Shown: positions 18,718 to 26,730, numbered from the stretch's first letter. The stretch: 64,000 nt of DNA from Cytobacillus oceanisediminis (GCF_022811925.1 NZ_CP065511.1:1233501-1297500), one strand, 5' to 3'. A program made the numbers and translations. The notes: generated by a model from the sequence alone, not told the origin.

Positions 18718-18799
18718 TAATTATATTCAGAAAATATACTAAAAATAGGCTGTGATAAAGATGAGACATCTAAAAACTGATATTGCAAATAATCTTTTT

Positions 18800-18846
18800 A
18801 AAAAGGCTGTATTTCAAACCTGTGTTTGAGATACAGCCTTTTCTTT
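18800..18846 (+). terminator. Leader terminator upstream of hutH (possible attenuator)
   Basis: AAAAAGGCTGTATTTCAAAC and GTTTGAGATACAGCCTTTT form a long hairpin ending in TTTTCTTT, between the promoter at 18.69 kb and the hutH start. In B. subtilis the hut operon has a terminator in the same place that HutP opens with histidine. NAG triplets occur in the leader (AAATAGG, GATGAG) but no hutP is nearby, so HutP control is inference. Confidence 0.7.
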
Positions 18847-18876
18847 ATCTCGCTAACGTACCGGGGAGGATTTGAA

Positions 18877-20424
18877 ATGGAAAAATTGACAGAATCGATG
18901 ATGACTTTAACTCGCGGGGAGGAGAGCAACGTGGTTACTTTAAATGGAAATACCCTTACTTTGTCTGAAGCGAAAAAAGTGCTTTTTGAAGGAGTAAAGG
19001 CTGCAGCATCAAAGGAAAGCATGCTTCGTGTAAAAAACAGCCGTGAAGCCGTAAAGAGAATTGTAAGTGAAGAAAAAGTCATTTACGGCATTAACACTGG
19101 CTTTGGCAAATTCAGCGATGTAAGAATTGATCAGGGAGATGTAGAGGATCTTCAGCTGAATTTAATCCGCTCGCATGCCTGCGGTGTAGGGGAACCATTC
19201 CCTGAGTCTGTCTCTAGAGCTATGCTCCTATTAAGAGCAAATGCTTTATTAAAAGGGTTCTCAGGAGTCCGTCCTGTCTTGATAGAAACTCTTTTAGCGC
19301 TTGTGAATAAACAAATCCATCCTGTCATCCCGCAGCAGGGATCTCTTGGAGCGAGCGGCGATTTGGCGCCTCTATCTCATTTGGCATTAGTATTAATGGG
19401 AGAAGGGGAAGTGTTTTTCAAGGGTGAAAGAAGGCCTGCGCTGGAAGTGCTTGTTCAGGAGGGAATAGAGCCTTTAACATTACAGGCGAAGGAAGGGCTA
19501 GCTCTGATTAACGGCACTCAAGCGATGACGGCAATGGGAGTCATTGGTTATCTGGAAGCGGAAAAAATCGCTTATCAAAGTGAACTCATCGCTGCAGTTA
19601 CAATGGAGGGCTTAAACGGCATAATTGATGCGTTTGATGAAAATATCCATCAGGCAAGAGGCTATCAGCAGCAGGTGGATACAGCAAGAAGAATGAGGGA
19701 ATACCTGGCAGGCAGCAGCCTGATCACAAGACAGGGAGAAATCCGTGTGCAGGACGCCTATTCCATCCGCTGCATCCCGCAGGTTCATGGGGCATCCTGG
19801 CAGGCTCTTGACTATGTAAAAGAAAAGCTTGAAATTGAAATGAACGCAGCCACAGATAACCCGCTAATTTTTGAAAATGGGGAAAGCGTTATATCCGGCG
19901 GAAACTTTCATGGACAGCCAATCGCACTTGCAATGGACTTCATGAAAATCGCGGTTGCGGAATTGGCCAATATTTCAGAGCGCCGGATTGAAAGACTTGT
20001 TAACCCGCAGCTGAGTGATTTGCCGCCATTTTTAAGCCCGGAGCCTGGACTGCAGTCAGGTGCGATGATTCTCCAATATGTTGCAGCATCACTTGTTTCA
20101 GAAAATAAGACACTTGCCCATCCAGCAAGTGTGGACTCGATCCCTTCATCTGGTAATCAGGAAGACCATGTGAGCATGGGAACCATCGGATCAAGACATG
20201 CTTATCAGATTATCCAGAATGTCAATAAAGTGCTTGCAATTGAACTGATTTGCGCGCTGCAGGCAGCAGAATTCCGCGGTTCTGATAAAATGGCTGATAA
20301 AACAAAACATTTTTATGAAGAAGCAAGAAAAGTGGTGCCTTCCATTACAAAAGATCGCGTATTTTCAAAGGATATTGAAGCATGCGCGTCCTGGCTGAAA
20401 GAAGTTGAAATAGACGCAATATAA
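18877..20424 (+). CDS. hutH: Histidine ammonia-lyase
   Basis: About 500 residues. The MIO cofactor forms from Ala-Ser-Gly in [14 protein letters not shown], and the substrate/cofactor motifs [23 protein letters not shown] and [11 protein letters not shown] are present. It deaminates L-histidine to urocanate. Two in-frame starts each have GGGGAGG: ATG 18877 and GTG 18931. The GTG aligns exactly with the B. subtilis HutH start (M-V-T-L), so the first 18 residues may be leader. No hutU, hutI, hutG or hutP is adjacent; a terminator follows immediately, so hutH is a single-gene unit here. Confidence 0.94.
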   Translation: MEKLTESMMTLTRGEESNVVTLNGNTLTLSEAKKVLFEGVKAAASKESMLRVKNSREAVKRIVSEEKVIYGINTGFGKFSDVRIDQGDVEDLQLNLIRSHACGVGEPFPESVSRAMLLLRANALLKGFSGVRPVLIETLLALVNKQIHPVIPQQGSLGASGDLAPLSHLALVLMGEGEVFFKGERRPALEVLVQEGIEPLTLQAKEGLALINGTQAMTAMGVIGYLEAEKIAYQSELIAAVTMEGLNGIIDAFDENIHQARGYQQQVDTARRMREYLAGSSLITRQGEIRVQDAYSIRCIPQVHGASWQALDYVKEKLEIEMNAATDNPLIFENGESVISGGNFHGQPIALAMDFMKIAVAELANISERRIERLVNPQLSDLPPFLSPEPGLQSGAMILQYVAASLVSENKTLAHPASVDSIPSSGNQEDHVSMGTIGSRHAYQIIQNVNKVLAIELICALQAAEFRGSDKMADKTKHFYEEARKVVPSITKDRVFSKDIEACASWLKEVEIDAI

Positions 20425-20429
20425 GCAGC

Positions 20430-20464
20430 AGGGGTCTGAATGTTCTCAGACCCCTGACTTTTTA
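20430..20464 (+). terminator. Terminator of hutH
   Basis: AGGGGTCTGA and TCAGACCCCT arms with a 6-nt loop, followed by GACTTTTTAA. The minus-strand small gene ends in the same place. Confidence 0.9.
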
Positions 20465-20650
20465 ATCTTTGGCTCTTTCCTCAAGTTCCTTTGCTTCATC
20501 TTCTTCAAAGCGGTTTTTAAATGCTTCCTGTGTCACAATAAATTCTTCGTCTTCCTGTGCCTCAGTTGTATGGCGCTCGACCATTGTGTGTTCAGGAAAC
20601 TCTCCAGGGTGATGTTTTCTTTTATGGTTAAAATGGACTCCGCGTGACAT
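20462..20650 (-). CDS. Small hydrophilic hypothetical protein
   Basis: 62 residues. The N-terminus is basic and His-rich (SRGVHFNHKRKHHPG) and the rest is acidic and helical (EDEEFIVTQEAFKNRF, EEDEAKELEER). There is no membrane segment or signal. GGGAG lies 9 nt before ATG. The composition is like that of several short Bacillus-specific proteins, but I do not recognise a named family. Confidence 0.55.
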   Translation of the reverse strand: MSRGVHFNHKRKHHPGEFPEHTMVERHTTEAQEDEEFIVTQEAFKNRFEEDEAKELEERAKD

Positions 20651-20811
20651 AATCAGGCTCCCTTCATTCTTGAATTAACATTCTTTCACTATTTTCCCCT
20701 TGGACATCTGGACTATGTACGGCTGTTTCACTCAATATTTTCCGTTCAATTTTGTCTTTGTTCGCATAAGTATATATAGCAGAGACGATAGAGGAAGGGA
20801 GGGGGATAGCC

Positions 20812-21399
20812 GTGAATGATTCGAATGCTTCCGTATTCTGTGCGGGCCGGGGAGATCGTGCTCCGGTATTTATTGCAGATGCTGTCATTGATCATCAAAT
20901 AAAAAAGGTCAATTTGGAGAATTATATTGGAAAATGGGTGCTGCTGTTTTTTTACCCGAGTGATTTCACATTTGTCTGACCGACAGAATTGGCGGCGGTC
21001 GCCGCTGTGAATCCTTATTTAAAAGCCTTAAACTGTGAAGTAATGTCCATCAGTACGGACAGTGTATACGCCCATAAAGTATTTAAGGAAACATCTCCCT
21101 CTTTAAAAAATGTAAATTATCCAATGGTAAGCGATCGAACCCATCAAATAAGCAGAGCTTATAGGGTTTTGGACGAAAAGTCAGGAGCGGCGGTCAGGGC
21201 ATCCGTTTTTATCGATCCTAATGGCATTATTGCGGCGAAGCTCATTTATCCTGGAGAAGTCGGCAGAAATCTGCATGAACATGTCAGAATCATGCAGGGA
21301 ATTCAATATGCACAGCAGACAGGGAAAGGTGTACCGGCCAATTGGCAGCCTGGCCAGACCGGGATTAACATTGATCCGAACTTAATAGGAAAAATCTGA
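20812..21399 (+). CDS. Selenocysteine-containing AhpC-type peroxiredoxin (in-frame UGA at the peroxidatic position)
   Basis: One frame of 195 residues runs from GTG 20812 (after GGAAGGGAGGGGG) to TGA 21397-21399, broken only by TGA at 20977-20979, codon 56. Reading that codon as U gives [14 protein letters not shown], where all AhpC/Prx1 proteins have the peroxidatic Cys (FTFVCPTEL). Sequence similarity to AhpC is unbroken on both sides ([26 protein letters not shown]). A bacterial SECIS-like hairpin follows the UGA. The usual resolving Cys (VCPANW) is replaced: KGVPANW has none, so it would be a 1-Sec enzyme reducing peroxides with an external thiol. The alternative is a Cys-to-stop mutation. 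Another Cys (residue 10, VFCAGRGD) is unusual. Confidence 0.85.
20980..21012 (+). promoter_or_regulatory. Bacterial SECIS-like stem-loop
   Basis: Starting right after the UGA, GCGGC and GCCGC pair over 5 bp (plus two G-U pairs) around the loop GGUC at 20997-21000. The loop begins 17 nt after the UGA. In E. coli fdhF the SelB-binding loop also reads GGUC and begins 18 nt after its UGA (recalled from established work). Position and loop agree with SelB recognition. Confidence 0.75.
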
Positions 21400-21523
21400 T
21401 GGGAGGAGGCGCAAGCTTTCTCTTGATTTTTCTGCAGGTCCTCCATATACATAATTACTTTAATAAGCAGCACCGAAAATATATAATAATAAGTAACAAA
21501 TGAAGTGAAGGGGGAACTTGAGA

Positions 21524-21898
21524 TTGGACTTCTTTTCTATACTGTCTGAAGATCGGATAAAAAAAGCGTACAAGGATGGCGAATTTGATAATTTGCCAGG
21601 CTATGGGAAACCGCTTCCGTTCGATGACCTGTCTTCCGTCCCTGAGAATTTGCGAATGGCATACCGCATCATGAAGAATGCCGGATTCACTGATGAAGAA
21701 AACCAAATGAAGAAGGAAATGCTGACGATCGAAGACCTTATTAAAAAATGTGAGGATCAGGAAGAAAAAAAGGCATTGCAGAAGAAACTTAACGAAAAGA
21801 TGCTCCGCTTTAACAGCATGATGTCGAAAAGAAGACAAAACACCAACTCATCCCTTTTCAAAAACTACGGAGAAAAAATTAACAATAAATTATTCTAA
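21524..21898 (+). CDS. DUF1992 (DnaJ-homologue subfamily C member 28-like) protein
   Basis: 124 residues beginning MDFFSILSEDRIKKAYKDGE, then DNLPGYGKPLPFDDL, the defining DUF1992 motif, and a helical Lys/Glu-rich tail. The biochemical role is unknown. Two TTG codons are possible; TTG 21524 has AGGGGG 9 nt upstream, while TTG 21518 is only 3 nt away from it, so 21524 is preferred. The next gene starts 31 nt after the stop on the same strand. Confidence 0.8.
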   Translation: MDFFSILSEDRIKKAYKDGEFDNLPGYGKPLPFDDLSSVPENLRMAYRIMKNAGFTDEENQMKKEMLTIEDLIKKCEDQEEKKALQKKLNEKMLRFNSMMSKRRQNTNSSLFKNYGEKINNKLF

Positions 21899-21929
21899 TG
21901 GATTAGATGATTGGAATTGAGGAGAATAC

Positions 21930-22391
21930 ATGAACAAAGATGAATATATAACGGTCCTTGAAAAAAGAGTGGAAGAATATGAGGCAGCCATAGCGGATAT
22001 GACTGCACCGATTATTCCATCGATTATTCCCCAGACGATACTGGTGCCAATTACAGGCCTGCTCATGGCAGAAAGATTCGAAAAAATTACGGCTAAAATC
22101 CTGAATCATATTAAAGACCATGACACTGAATTTGCCATCATAGATTTTACCGATATTACGGTCGACCGCATTGAGCAGATGTGCCTTTCCGAACTTGGAC
22201 AGCAAATCCGCAACCTGACTGATTCCATTAACCTCATGGGAGTAAAGCCTTACTTTGTAGGAATGACCCCGCAGCTGATAAAGGAAATCGTCTTGTCTGG
22301 CATTGAATTAAATGCTGAAACACATGCTACCTTCCAGGCGGCCTTAAAGCATTTAATGAAAATAAACAGCCTCGTCTTTCAAAAAATATAA
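21930..22391 (+). CDS. Short STAS-domain protein (stressosome-like)
   Basis: 153 residues: a short coiled N-terminus (EYITVLEKRVEEYEAAIADM), then a STAS domain from about 30 (SIIPQTILVPITGLLMAERFE). There is no globin-like RsbR_N domain, so it resembles RsbR C-terminal halves or minimal RsbS-like subunits. At the position of the second RsbR phospho-Thr (GISPEVAQT) it has GMTPQLIKE, a Glu. The first site is obscured by a six-residue insertion. A ribosome site GAGGAGA precedes the ATG. Role in sigma-B control is inference. Confidence 0.75.
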   Translation: MNKDEYITVLEKRVEEYEAAIADMTAPIIPSIIPQTILVPITGLLMAERFEKITAKILNHIKDHDTEFAIIDFTDITVDRIEQMCLSELGQQIRNLTDSINLMGVKPYFVGMTPQLIKEIVLSGIELNAETHATFQAALKHLMKINSLVFQKI

Positions 22392-22403
22392 AATTCGTAA
22401 ACT

Positions 22404-22433
22404 CCTCTCCTGAATAGGACAGGGGTTTTTTTC
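22404..22433 (+). terminator. Terminator of the STAS gene
   Basis: CCTCTCCTG and CAGGGG pair imperfectly around AATAGGA, followed by TTTTTTTC. Confidence 0.6.
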
Positions 22434-22531
22434 TTTAAACAGGCACATTTTCTTCCCGATTGGGGATTTGTCCATGCGAAAACCTCCTGTGGCACATATT
22501 CTATAGTATCCATGAGAAGGGAGGTAGACTT

Positions 22532-22861
22532 ATGTCGAGAGATTGGAGAAGAAGATTTGAGATTAATGCAGATGAAGTGGAAATTAGAGCTGACAGAGTT
22601 ATTGTAAAAGAAGATGATGATCGCCACCGTGATGATGTACGTGGAGCGGAAGACCGCCGCAGGGAGCACCGCCGAGATGACGATGTAGCTGGAATCGAAG
22701 ACAGTCGCAGAAGACATTGCGGCTGTGGAAGAGACAGTGTTGGTGGAGTCGGTGATTTATGGTTCAACAGAGATTTAGCTGGATCTGGAAGAGGATGCAG
22801 ACGCCGCCGAGATGACGATGACCGCAGAAGAAGAGGTTTCTGCGGATGCCGCTGGATCTAA
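22532..22861 (+). CDS. Arg/Asp-rich low-complexity protein with Cys-Gly motifs
   Basis: 109 residues; roughly half are Arg or Asp. It begins SRDWRRRFEINADEVEIRAD and contains alternating blocks (DDDRHRDD, RRRDDDDRRRR) and three CGC/GC motifs (HCGCGRD, GRGCRRRR, FCGCRWI). GGGAGGT with 7-nt spacing selects ATG 22532; upstream codons in the frame have no site. I recognise no family; the composition recalls spore-coat proteins (inference). A terminator follows directly, so it is a single unit between a STAS gene and motAB. Confidence 0.6.
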   Translation: MSRDWRRRFEINADEVEIRADRVIVKEDDDRHRDDVRGAEDRRREHRRDDDVAGIEDSRRRHCGCGRDSVGGVGDLWFNRDLAGSGRGCRRRRDDDDRRRRGFCGCRWI

Positions 22862-22875
22862 AAATAATGAAAACG

Positions 22876-22903
22876 AAGGCAGGGGAAGCACCTCTGCCTT
22901 TTA
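22876..22903 (+). terminator. Terminator of the Arg/Asp-rich gene
   Basis: AAGGCAGGGG and CCTCTGCCTTTT pair around AAGCA with one G-U pair, then TTATAT. Confidence 0.75.
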
Positions 22904-22919
22904 TATATGAAAATTTTCC

Positions 22920-22946
22920 TAAAGAACTGTTAAAATCATCCGAAAT
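22920..22946 (+). promoter_or_regulatory. Sigma-D-like promoter of motAB
   Basis: TAAA (22920-22923), a 15-nt spacer and TCCGAAAT (22939-22946), six of eight matches to GCCGATAT. Motility genes of Bacillus are normally read by sigma-D, and motA starts about 50 nt further on. Confidence 0.5.
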
Positions 22947-22998
22947 TAATAATAGAAAGTTTTGGAGATTTTCAGACTACATAGAAGGTGTGGCTTGC

Positions 22999-23793
22999 AT
23001 GGATAAAACAACGATTATAGGAGTAATATTAGGGATCATAGCGGTTGGAGTAGGGATGGTTTTTAAAGGGGTTTCTCCATCTGTTCTTATTAACCCTGCC
23101 GCTATTCTGATCATTATCCTGGGAACAGCAGCAGCAGTGGCAATTGCATTTCCAACAAATGAAATCAAACGGGTGCCCAAGCTTTTTGGCATTTTATTTA
23201 AAGAAGAAAAGCTGATGAACCCGGCTGAGATGATTAAGATGTTTTCGGATTGGGCCCAGCTGGCAAGAAAAGAAGGATTGCTTGCACTTGAAGTCAAAAC
23301 GAACGAAATCGAAAATACTTTTTTAAAAAACGGCTTATCTTTGGCCGTTGATGGGCAAAGTGCCGATTATATACGGGATGTATTAAGCGAAGAAATCGAA
23401 GCGATGGAAGAAAGACATCAGGCCGGAGCTCAAATTTTCAGCCAGGCAGGCACGTATGCCCCATCCCTTGGAGTACTGGGAGCGGTTATCGGATTGATTG
23501 CAGCACTGGGAAATATGGAGGACACCACCAGCCTTGGACATGCCATCAGTGCCGCATTCGTAGCGACTTTACTGGGGATTTTCACGGGGTATGTGTTCTG
23601 GCATCCGTTTGCCAATAAGCTAAAGAGAAAATCCAAGCAGGAAGCAAAAATTAAAAGTATGATGATCGAAGGAATTCTTTCTATTTTAGAAGGGGAGGCG
23701 CCCCGGGTGATAGAACAAAAGCTTGCTTCCTACCTTCCTGCAGGAGAACGCCGGATATTCCTTGAAGAAAGCAGCGTGGCGAAGGATGAGTAG
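22999..23793 (+). CDS. motA: Flagellar motor stator protein MotA
   Basis: 264 residues closely following B. subtilis MotA: MDKTTIIGVILGIIAVGVGM at the start, the cytoplasmic RKEGLLALE segment, then the TM3/TM4 pair QAGTYAPSLGVLGAVIGLIAA and HAISAAFVATLLGIFTGY. Four membrane helices; with MotB it forms the proton-driven stator. The frame is open much further upstream but overlaps the preceding gene; ATG 22999 has GAAGGTG upstream and matches the family start. The stop overlaps the motB start. Confidence 0.96.
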   Translation: MDKTTIIGVILGIIAVGVGMVFKGVSPSVLINPAAILIIILGTAAAVAIAFPTNEIKRVPKLFGILFKEEKLMNPAEMIKMFSDWAQLARKEGLLALEVKTNEIENTFLKNGLSLAVDGQSADYIRDVLSEEIEAMEERHQAGAQIFSQAGTYAPSLGVLGAVIGLIAALGNMEDTTSLGHAISAAFVATLLGIFTGYVFWHPFANKLKRKSKQEAKIKSMMIEGILSILEGEAPRVIEQKLASYLPAGERRIFLEESSVAKDE

Positions 23794-24583
23794 GCGAAAA
23801 AAGAAGCAGCACCATGAGGAGCATGTAGATGAATCCTGGCTATTGCCGTATGCTGATTTATTAACACTGCTTCTAGCACTATTCATTGTCCTATTCGCAA
23901 TGAGTTCCGTAGATGCCCAGAAATTCCAGAAGCTATCAAAGGCATTCAACGATGTCTTTTCAGGCGGAACCGGGGTATTTGAATTCCCAAGTCCAATGCC
24001 GGAAGGCCAAATGCAATCCACTGATGCTGTGTCTGAAAAGCCAAGCAAGGATCTTAAGGAAATGGCAGCTCTGGATGAATTGGAAAAAGAAAAGCTGAAG
24101 CAGGCTGCCGATCAGGAAGAACTGGCAGAGCTGCAGCAGAGAGTCAATGCCTTTATCGAAAATCAAAACCTGGCAGATAAATTGGAAACCTCTTTAACCA
24201 CCGAAGGACTGCTTGTGTCAATCAGGGATAATGTCCTGTTCGGCTCAGGTAGTGCAGAAGTCAGTGAGCAGGATTTAAAAATGGCAAATGAAATTGCAGA
24301 GCTTCTTATCATGGACCCGCCAAGAAACATCATCATCAGCGGCCATACAGACAACGTCCCGATCCGCAACTCAAAATTCGAATCAAACTGGGAGCTCAGT
24401 GTGATGCGCGCTGTCAACTTTATGAAAATAATCCTGAAAAATGACCAGCTGGACCCTAAATGGTTCAGTGCCAAAGGCTTCGGAGAATTCCAGCCGGTTG
24501 CCGGAAATGATACCAAGGAAGGCAGAGCAAAGAACAGACGGGTAGAGATTTTAATATTGCCAAGAACGGGGAATCAGCCTTAG
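23786..24583 (+). CDS. motB: Flagellar motor stator protein MotB
   Basis: 265 residues: a basic N-terminus (SRRKKKQHHEEHVDE), one membrane helix PYADLLTLLLALFIVLFAM carrying the proton-binding Asp-24, a linker, and an OmpA-type peptidoglycan-binding domain with GHTDNVPIRNSKFESNWELS and GRAKNRRVEI. It anchors the stator to the wall. ATG 23786 overlaps the end of motA by 8 nt, so translation is coupled. The Asp points to the proton-type MotAB rather than sodium MotPS only together with close similarity to B. subtilis MotB. Confidence 0.96.
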   Translation: MSRRKKKQHHEEHVDESWLLPYADLLTLLLALFIVLFAMSSVDAQKFQKLSKAFNDVFSGGTGVFEFPSPMPEGQMQSTDAVSEKPSKDLKEMAALDELEKEKLKQAADQEELAELQQRVNAFIENQNLADKLETSLTTEGLLVSIRDNVLFGSGSAEVSEQDLKMANEIAELLIMDPPRNIIISGHTDNVPIRNSKFESNWELSVMRAVNFMKIILKNDQLDPKWFSAKGFGEFQPVAGNDTKEGRAKNRRVEILILPRTGNQP

Positions 24584-24599
24584 CGGGCTGGTTTTTTTT
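24575..24599 (+). terminator. Terminator of motAB
   Basis: A CAGCC/GGCTG hairpin overlapping the motB stop codon, followed by eight T. Confidence 0.75.
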
Positions 24600-24609
24600 G
24601 CAGTGAAAT

Positions 24610-24637
24610 AAAAAAAGCGCTGTGATCCAGCGGCTTT
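24610..24637 (-). terminator. Terminator of the small membrane protein gene
   Basis: On the minus strand AAGCCGCTG and CAGCGCTT pair around GATCA with one bulged C, followed by seven T. Confidence 0.7.
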
Positions 24638-24652
24638 GAAGTAAAAAAATCA

Positions 24653-24769
24653 TTATTCATTTGCTTCCTGTTCCGTGCCATCCGGTTTACACATGCGGTC
24701 GACCATTACACCAAATAGAAATACACAGGCAATTGGAATAGAAAAATTCAAAACATGAACAATGGTCAT
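24653..24769 (-). CDS. 38-residue membrane protein
   Basis: The frame reads MTIVHVLNFSIPIACVFLFG, then VMVDRMCKPDGTEQEANE. It has one hydrophobic helix (about 5-23) and a polar acidic tail. TGGGAGG stands 7 nt before ATG and a terminator follows, so this looks like a real short gene rather than chance. No family is recognised. Confidence 0.6.
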   Translation of the reverse strand: MTIVHVLNFSIPIACVFLFGVMVDRMCKPDGTEQEANE

Positions 24770-24891
24770 TAGCGAACCTCCCAAAAGGTATTAATTACAT
24801 TATATGCCAATGTTCACAAAAAAGACAAAGTATATTTGGAAAATATACATAATTCAGATTGACAAAAAGAAAAGAGCCGCAAATGGGCTCT

Positions 24892-26088
24892 TTATAATGG
24901 CAGATTTGCCTCTGAATGTATCCTCTTTGGTTCTGTCTTTTTTCCGTGAAGAAGGTAGTAAACGAGCAAGCCAAACAGTGCTACTCCGGCAAGCATAAAA
25001 TAAAGCGATGAGAAGCCTGTCTTAACAGCAAGTATTCCAAGAACATAGGATCCTAATCCAATTCCGGTATCAAAGAGTGTGAAAAAGGTCGAGGTAGCAA
25101 GCCCGCGTTTAGCGGGATCCGCCTGCTTAATTGCAACCGTTTGAAGACTCGGAACAATTGTGCCATATCCCAATCCGATGATCGCACCTGACAGCAGAAA
25201 CACAAAGGTGCTGTTTGCCTGACTGAGCAAAAATAACCCTGCCGCAAAAAGAATAATGGCCGGATAGATCACTTTATTTTCTCCGTACGCATCAAACCAG
25301 CGGCCTGTAAATGGACGGGACATAATAATGAATGCCGCATATACCACAAAAAAGAAGCTTGCAGCTTCAAGCAAATCAAGCTCTTTCGCATAAACAGAAA
25401 TAAAGGAAAGAATTCCTGAGTAAGCGAAAGCAAGGATGCCAGCAGAAATTGCCACAGGAACAGCATTTTTTTCAAATAAGCTTGAAAGTGTAAATTTCGG
25501 ATGCTTCACAGAGCTCTCTGCTTTTTGCGGTATTTTTACAAAAACACCCAGCACTATAGCAATAAATGATAAAACTGTACATAAAGCAAAAATCCATAAG
25601 AAGCTTGCATATTGAACAATCGTCAAACCGGCAAACGGTCCAATGACCATGGCCAGATTCATGAACATGGCATAATAGCCAAGCCCTTCGCCTCTGCGTT
25701 CATTCGGCACAATATCAGCAACGATAGCTCCAGTAGCTGTGGTGGCCATGCCAAATCCAATTCCGTGCAGAAATCGCAGTGCTAAAAGAACAGGTGTAGA
25801 GTCAGCCCAGAAATAAAGCAGGGAAGATACGGCAAACACAATCAAGGAAGCAAGCAGGATCTTTCGGCGTCCAACCTCGTCAATCCATTTCCCTGTAAAA
25901 GGCCGGCTGATCACTGCAGCAATCAGAAAGACCGAAATGATCAGTCCCACCTGTGTTTCGTCCCCTTTTAAATCATCCAAAATATAAAGGGGAAGCGTAG
26001 TCAGCAAAACATAAAACCCCATAAATAAGAAAAAACTCGTAACAGAAATACTCAAAAAATCCTTCGTCCATAATGGCTGTTTCTTCAT
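24892..26088 (-). CDS. MFS efflux transporter (YfkF/YwoG type)
   Basis: 398 residues, 12 membrane helices. The MFS loop motifs are visible: SRPFTGKWIDEVGRRKILL after TM2 and SRPFTGRWFDAYGENKV after TM8, plus the antiporter-type FGMATTATGAIVADIVP in TM5. It is probably a drug/proton antiporter; the substrate is unknown. The gene lies 54 bp downstream of a MarR regulator on the same strand and should be controlled with it. Confidence 0.85.
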   Translation of the reverse strand: MKKQPLWTKDFLSISVTSFFLFMGFYVLLTTLPLYILDDLKGDETQVGLIISVFLIAAVISRPFTGKWIDEVGRRKILLASLIVFAVSSLLYFWADSTPVLLALRFLHGIGFGMATTATGAIVADIVPNERRGEGLGYYAMFMNLAMVIGPFAGLTIVQYASFLWIFALCTVLSFIAIVLGVFVKIPQKAESSVKHPKFTLSSLFEKNAVPVAISAGILAFAYSGILSFISVYAKELDLLEAASFFFVVYAAFIIMSRPFTGRWFDAYGENKVIYPAIILFAAGLFLLSQANSTFVFLLSGAIIGLGYGTIVPSLQTVAIKQADPAKRGLATSTFFTLFDTGIGLGSYVLGILAVKTGFSSLYFMLAGVALFGLLVYYLLHGKKTEPKRIHSEANLPL

Positions 26089-26108
26089 GTTGTCCTCCTA
26101 ACAATGAA

Positions 26109-26161
26109 GTACCAGGTACCCCTACCAATTTGGTGAACTGGTCTAGGTGCCTGGTACCATA
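26109..26161. repeat. Inverted repeat between marR and the MFS gene
   Basis: TACCAGGTACC (from 26110) and GGTGCCTGGTA (ending 26159) form a near-perfect inverted repeat around ACCAATTTGGT, itself palindromic. It spans the last codons of marR. It could be a hairpin that reduces read-through or protects the 3' end of marR mRNA, or a second operator. Confidence 0.5.
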
Positions 26162-26580
26162 TTTTCTCTCATTTTTGCCATAAGTCTGATCATTGTGCTG
26201 ATTTCTTCTTCCGTAATATTCTGCAGGACATTACTTTCGCTTGATCGCACGGCGGCAAGCCAATTGTCGTATTCCTTGATGGCTGCATCAGTCAGTGAAA
26301 TCAATTTTTCACGTTTGTCCTTTCCTGCCGTTCTGGTGATCCAGCCCGATTTCTCAAGACGGGCCAATGTCCTTGTCATGGTTGGAGCCTCAACTCCCAG
26401 ATAAGAAGAAATCTCTTTTTGAGTGCTAGGGCCTCCAGTTTTCAGACGGTAAATTATCGTCCATTGAGCAGCATATAAACCAAGCGGCACCAAACTTTCA
26501 TTAAGTACTTTGGAAAAATGACGGGTAAATTGGTTAATGGAATGGAAAAATTCGCTTTGATTAGGATGCATTGTATTCAC
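26143..26580 (-). CDS. MarR-family transcriptional regulator
   Basis: 145 residues with the winged helix: QKEISSYLGVEAPTMTRTLAR as recognition region and GWITRTAGKDKREKLISLTD as the wing. MarR proteins bind palindromes and release on phenolic or drug ligands. It is the first gene of a two-gene unit with the MFS transporter, and a palindrome covers the -10 of its own promoter, suggesting autorepression. Confidence 0.88.
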   Translation of the reverse strand: MNTMHPNQSEFFHSINQFTRHFSKVLNESLVPLGLYAAQWTIIYRLKTGGPSTQKEISSYLGVEAPTMTRTLARLEKSGWITRTAGKDKREKLISLTDAAIKEYDNWLAAVRSSESNVLQNITEEEISTMIRLMAKMRENMVPGT

Positions 26581-26589
26581 CTGCTTAAA

Positions 26590-26609
26590 ATAGTTACCTA
26601 GCTAACTAT
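26590..26609. promoter_or_regulatory. Putative MarR operator
   Basis: ATAGTTA-CCTAGC-TAACTAT, a perfect 7-bp inverted repeat with a 6-nt spacer, overlaps the minus-strand -10 (TATAGT, 26605-26610). That -10 is 17 nt from TAGACA (26628-26633). The location is right for repression of marR-MFS. Confidence 0.6.
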
Positions 26610-26730
26610 ACATGAAATTTACCAATATGTCTACCTCGCATATTCTTTTGCTAACTAAGTGTTTAACTGGCAAATAAAAGGGAATGGAAGAACAAGGGCA
26701 ACTGTGCATAACAATAAGGGGGAAATTTTT

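Noticed and set aside
20664..20888. Minus-strand frame of 74 codons ([20 protein letters not shown]...)
   Set aside because: It lies antisense to the peroxiredoxin start and its promoter region, has no ribosome site, and shows low-complexity antisense composition.
22460..22531. Longer N-terminus for the Arg/Asp-rich protein
   Set aside because: The 24 extra codons overlap the upstream terminator tail and lack a ribosome site, while GGGAGGT is well placed for ATG 22532.
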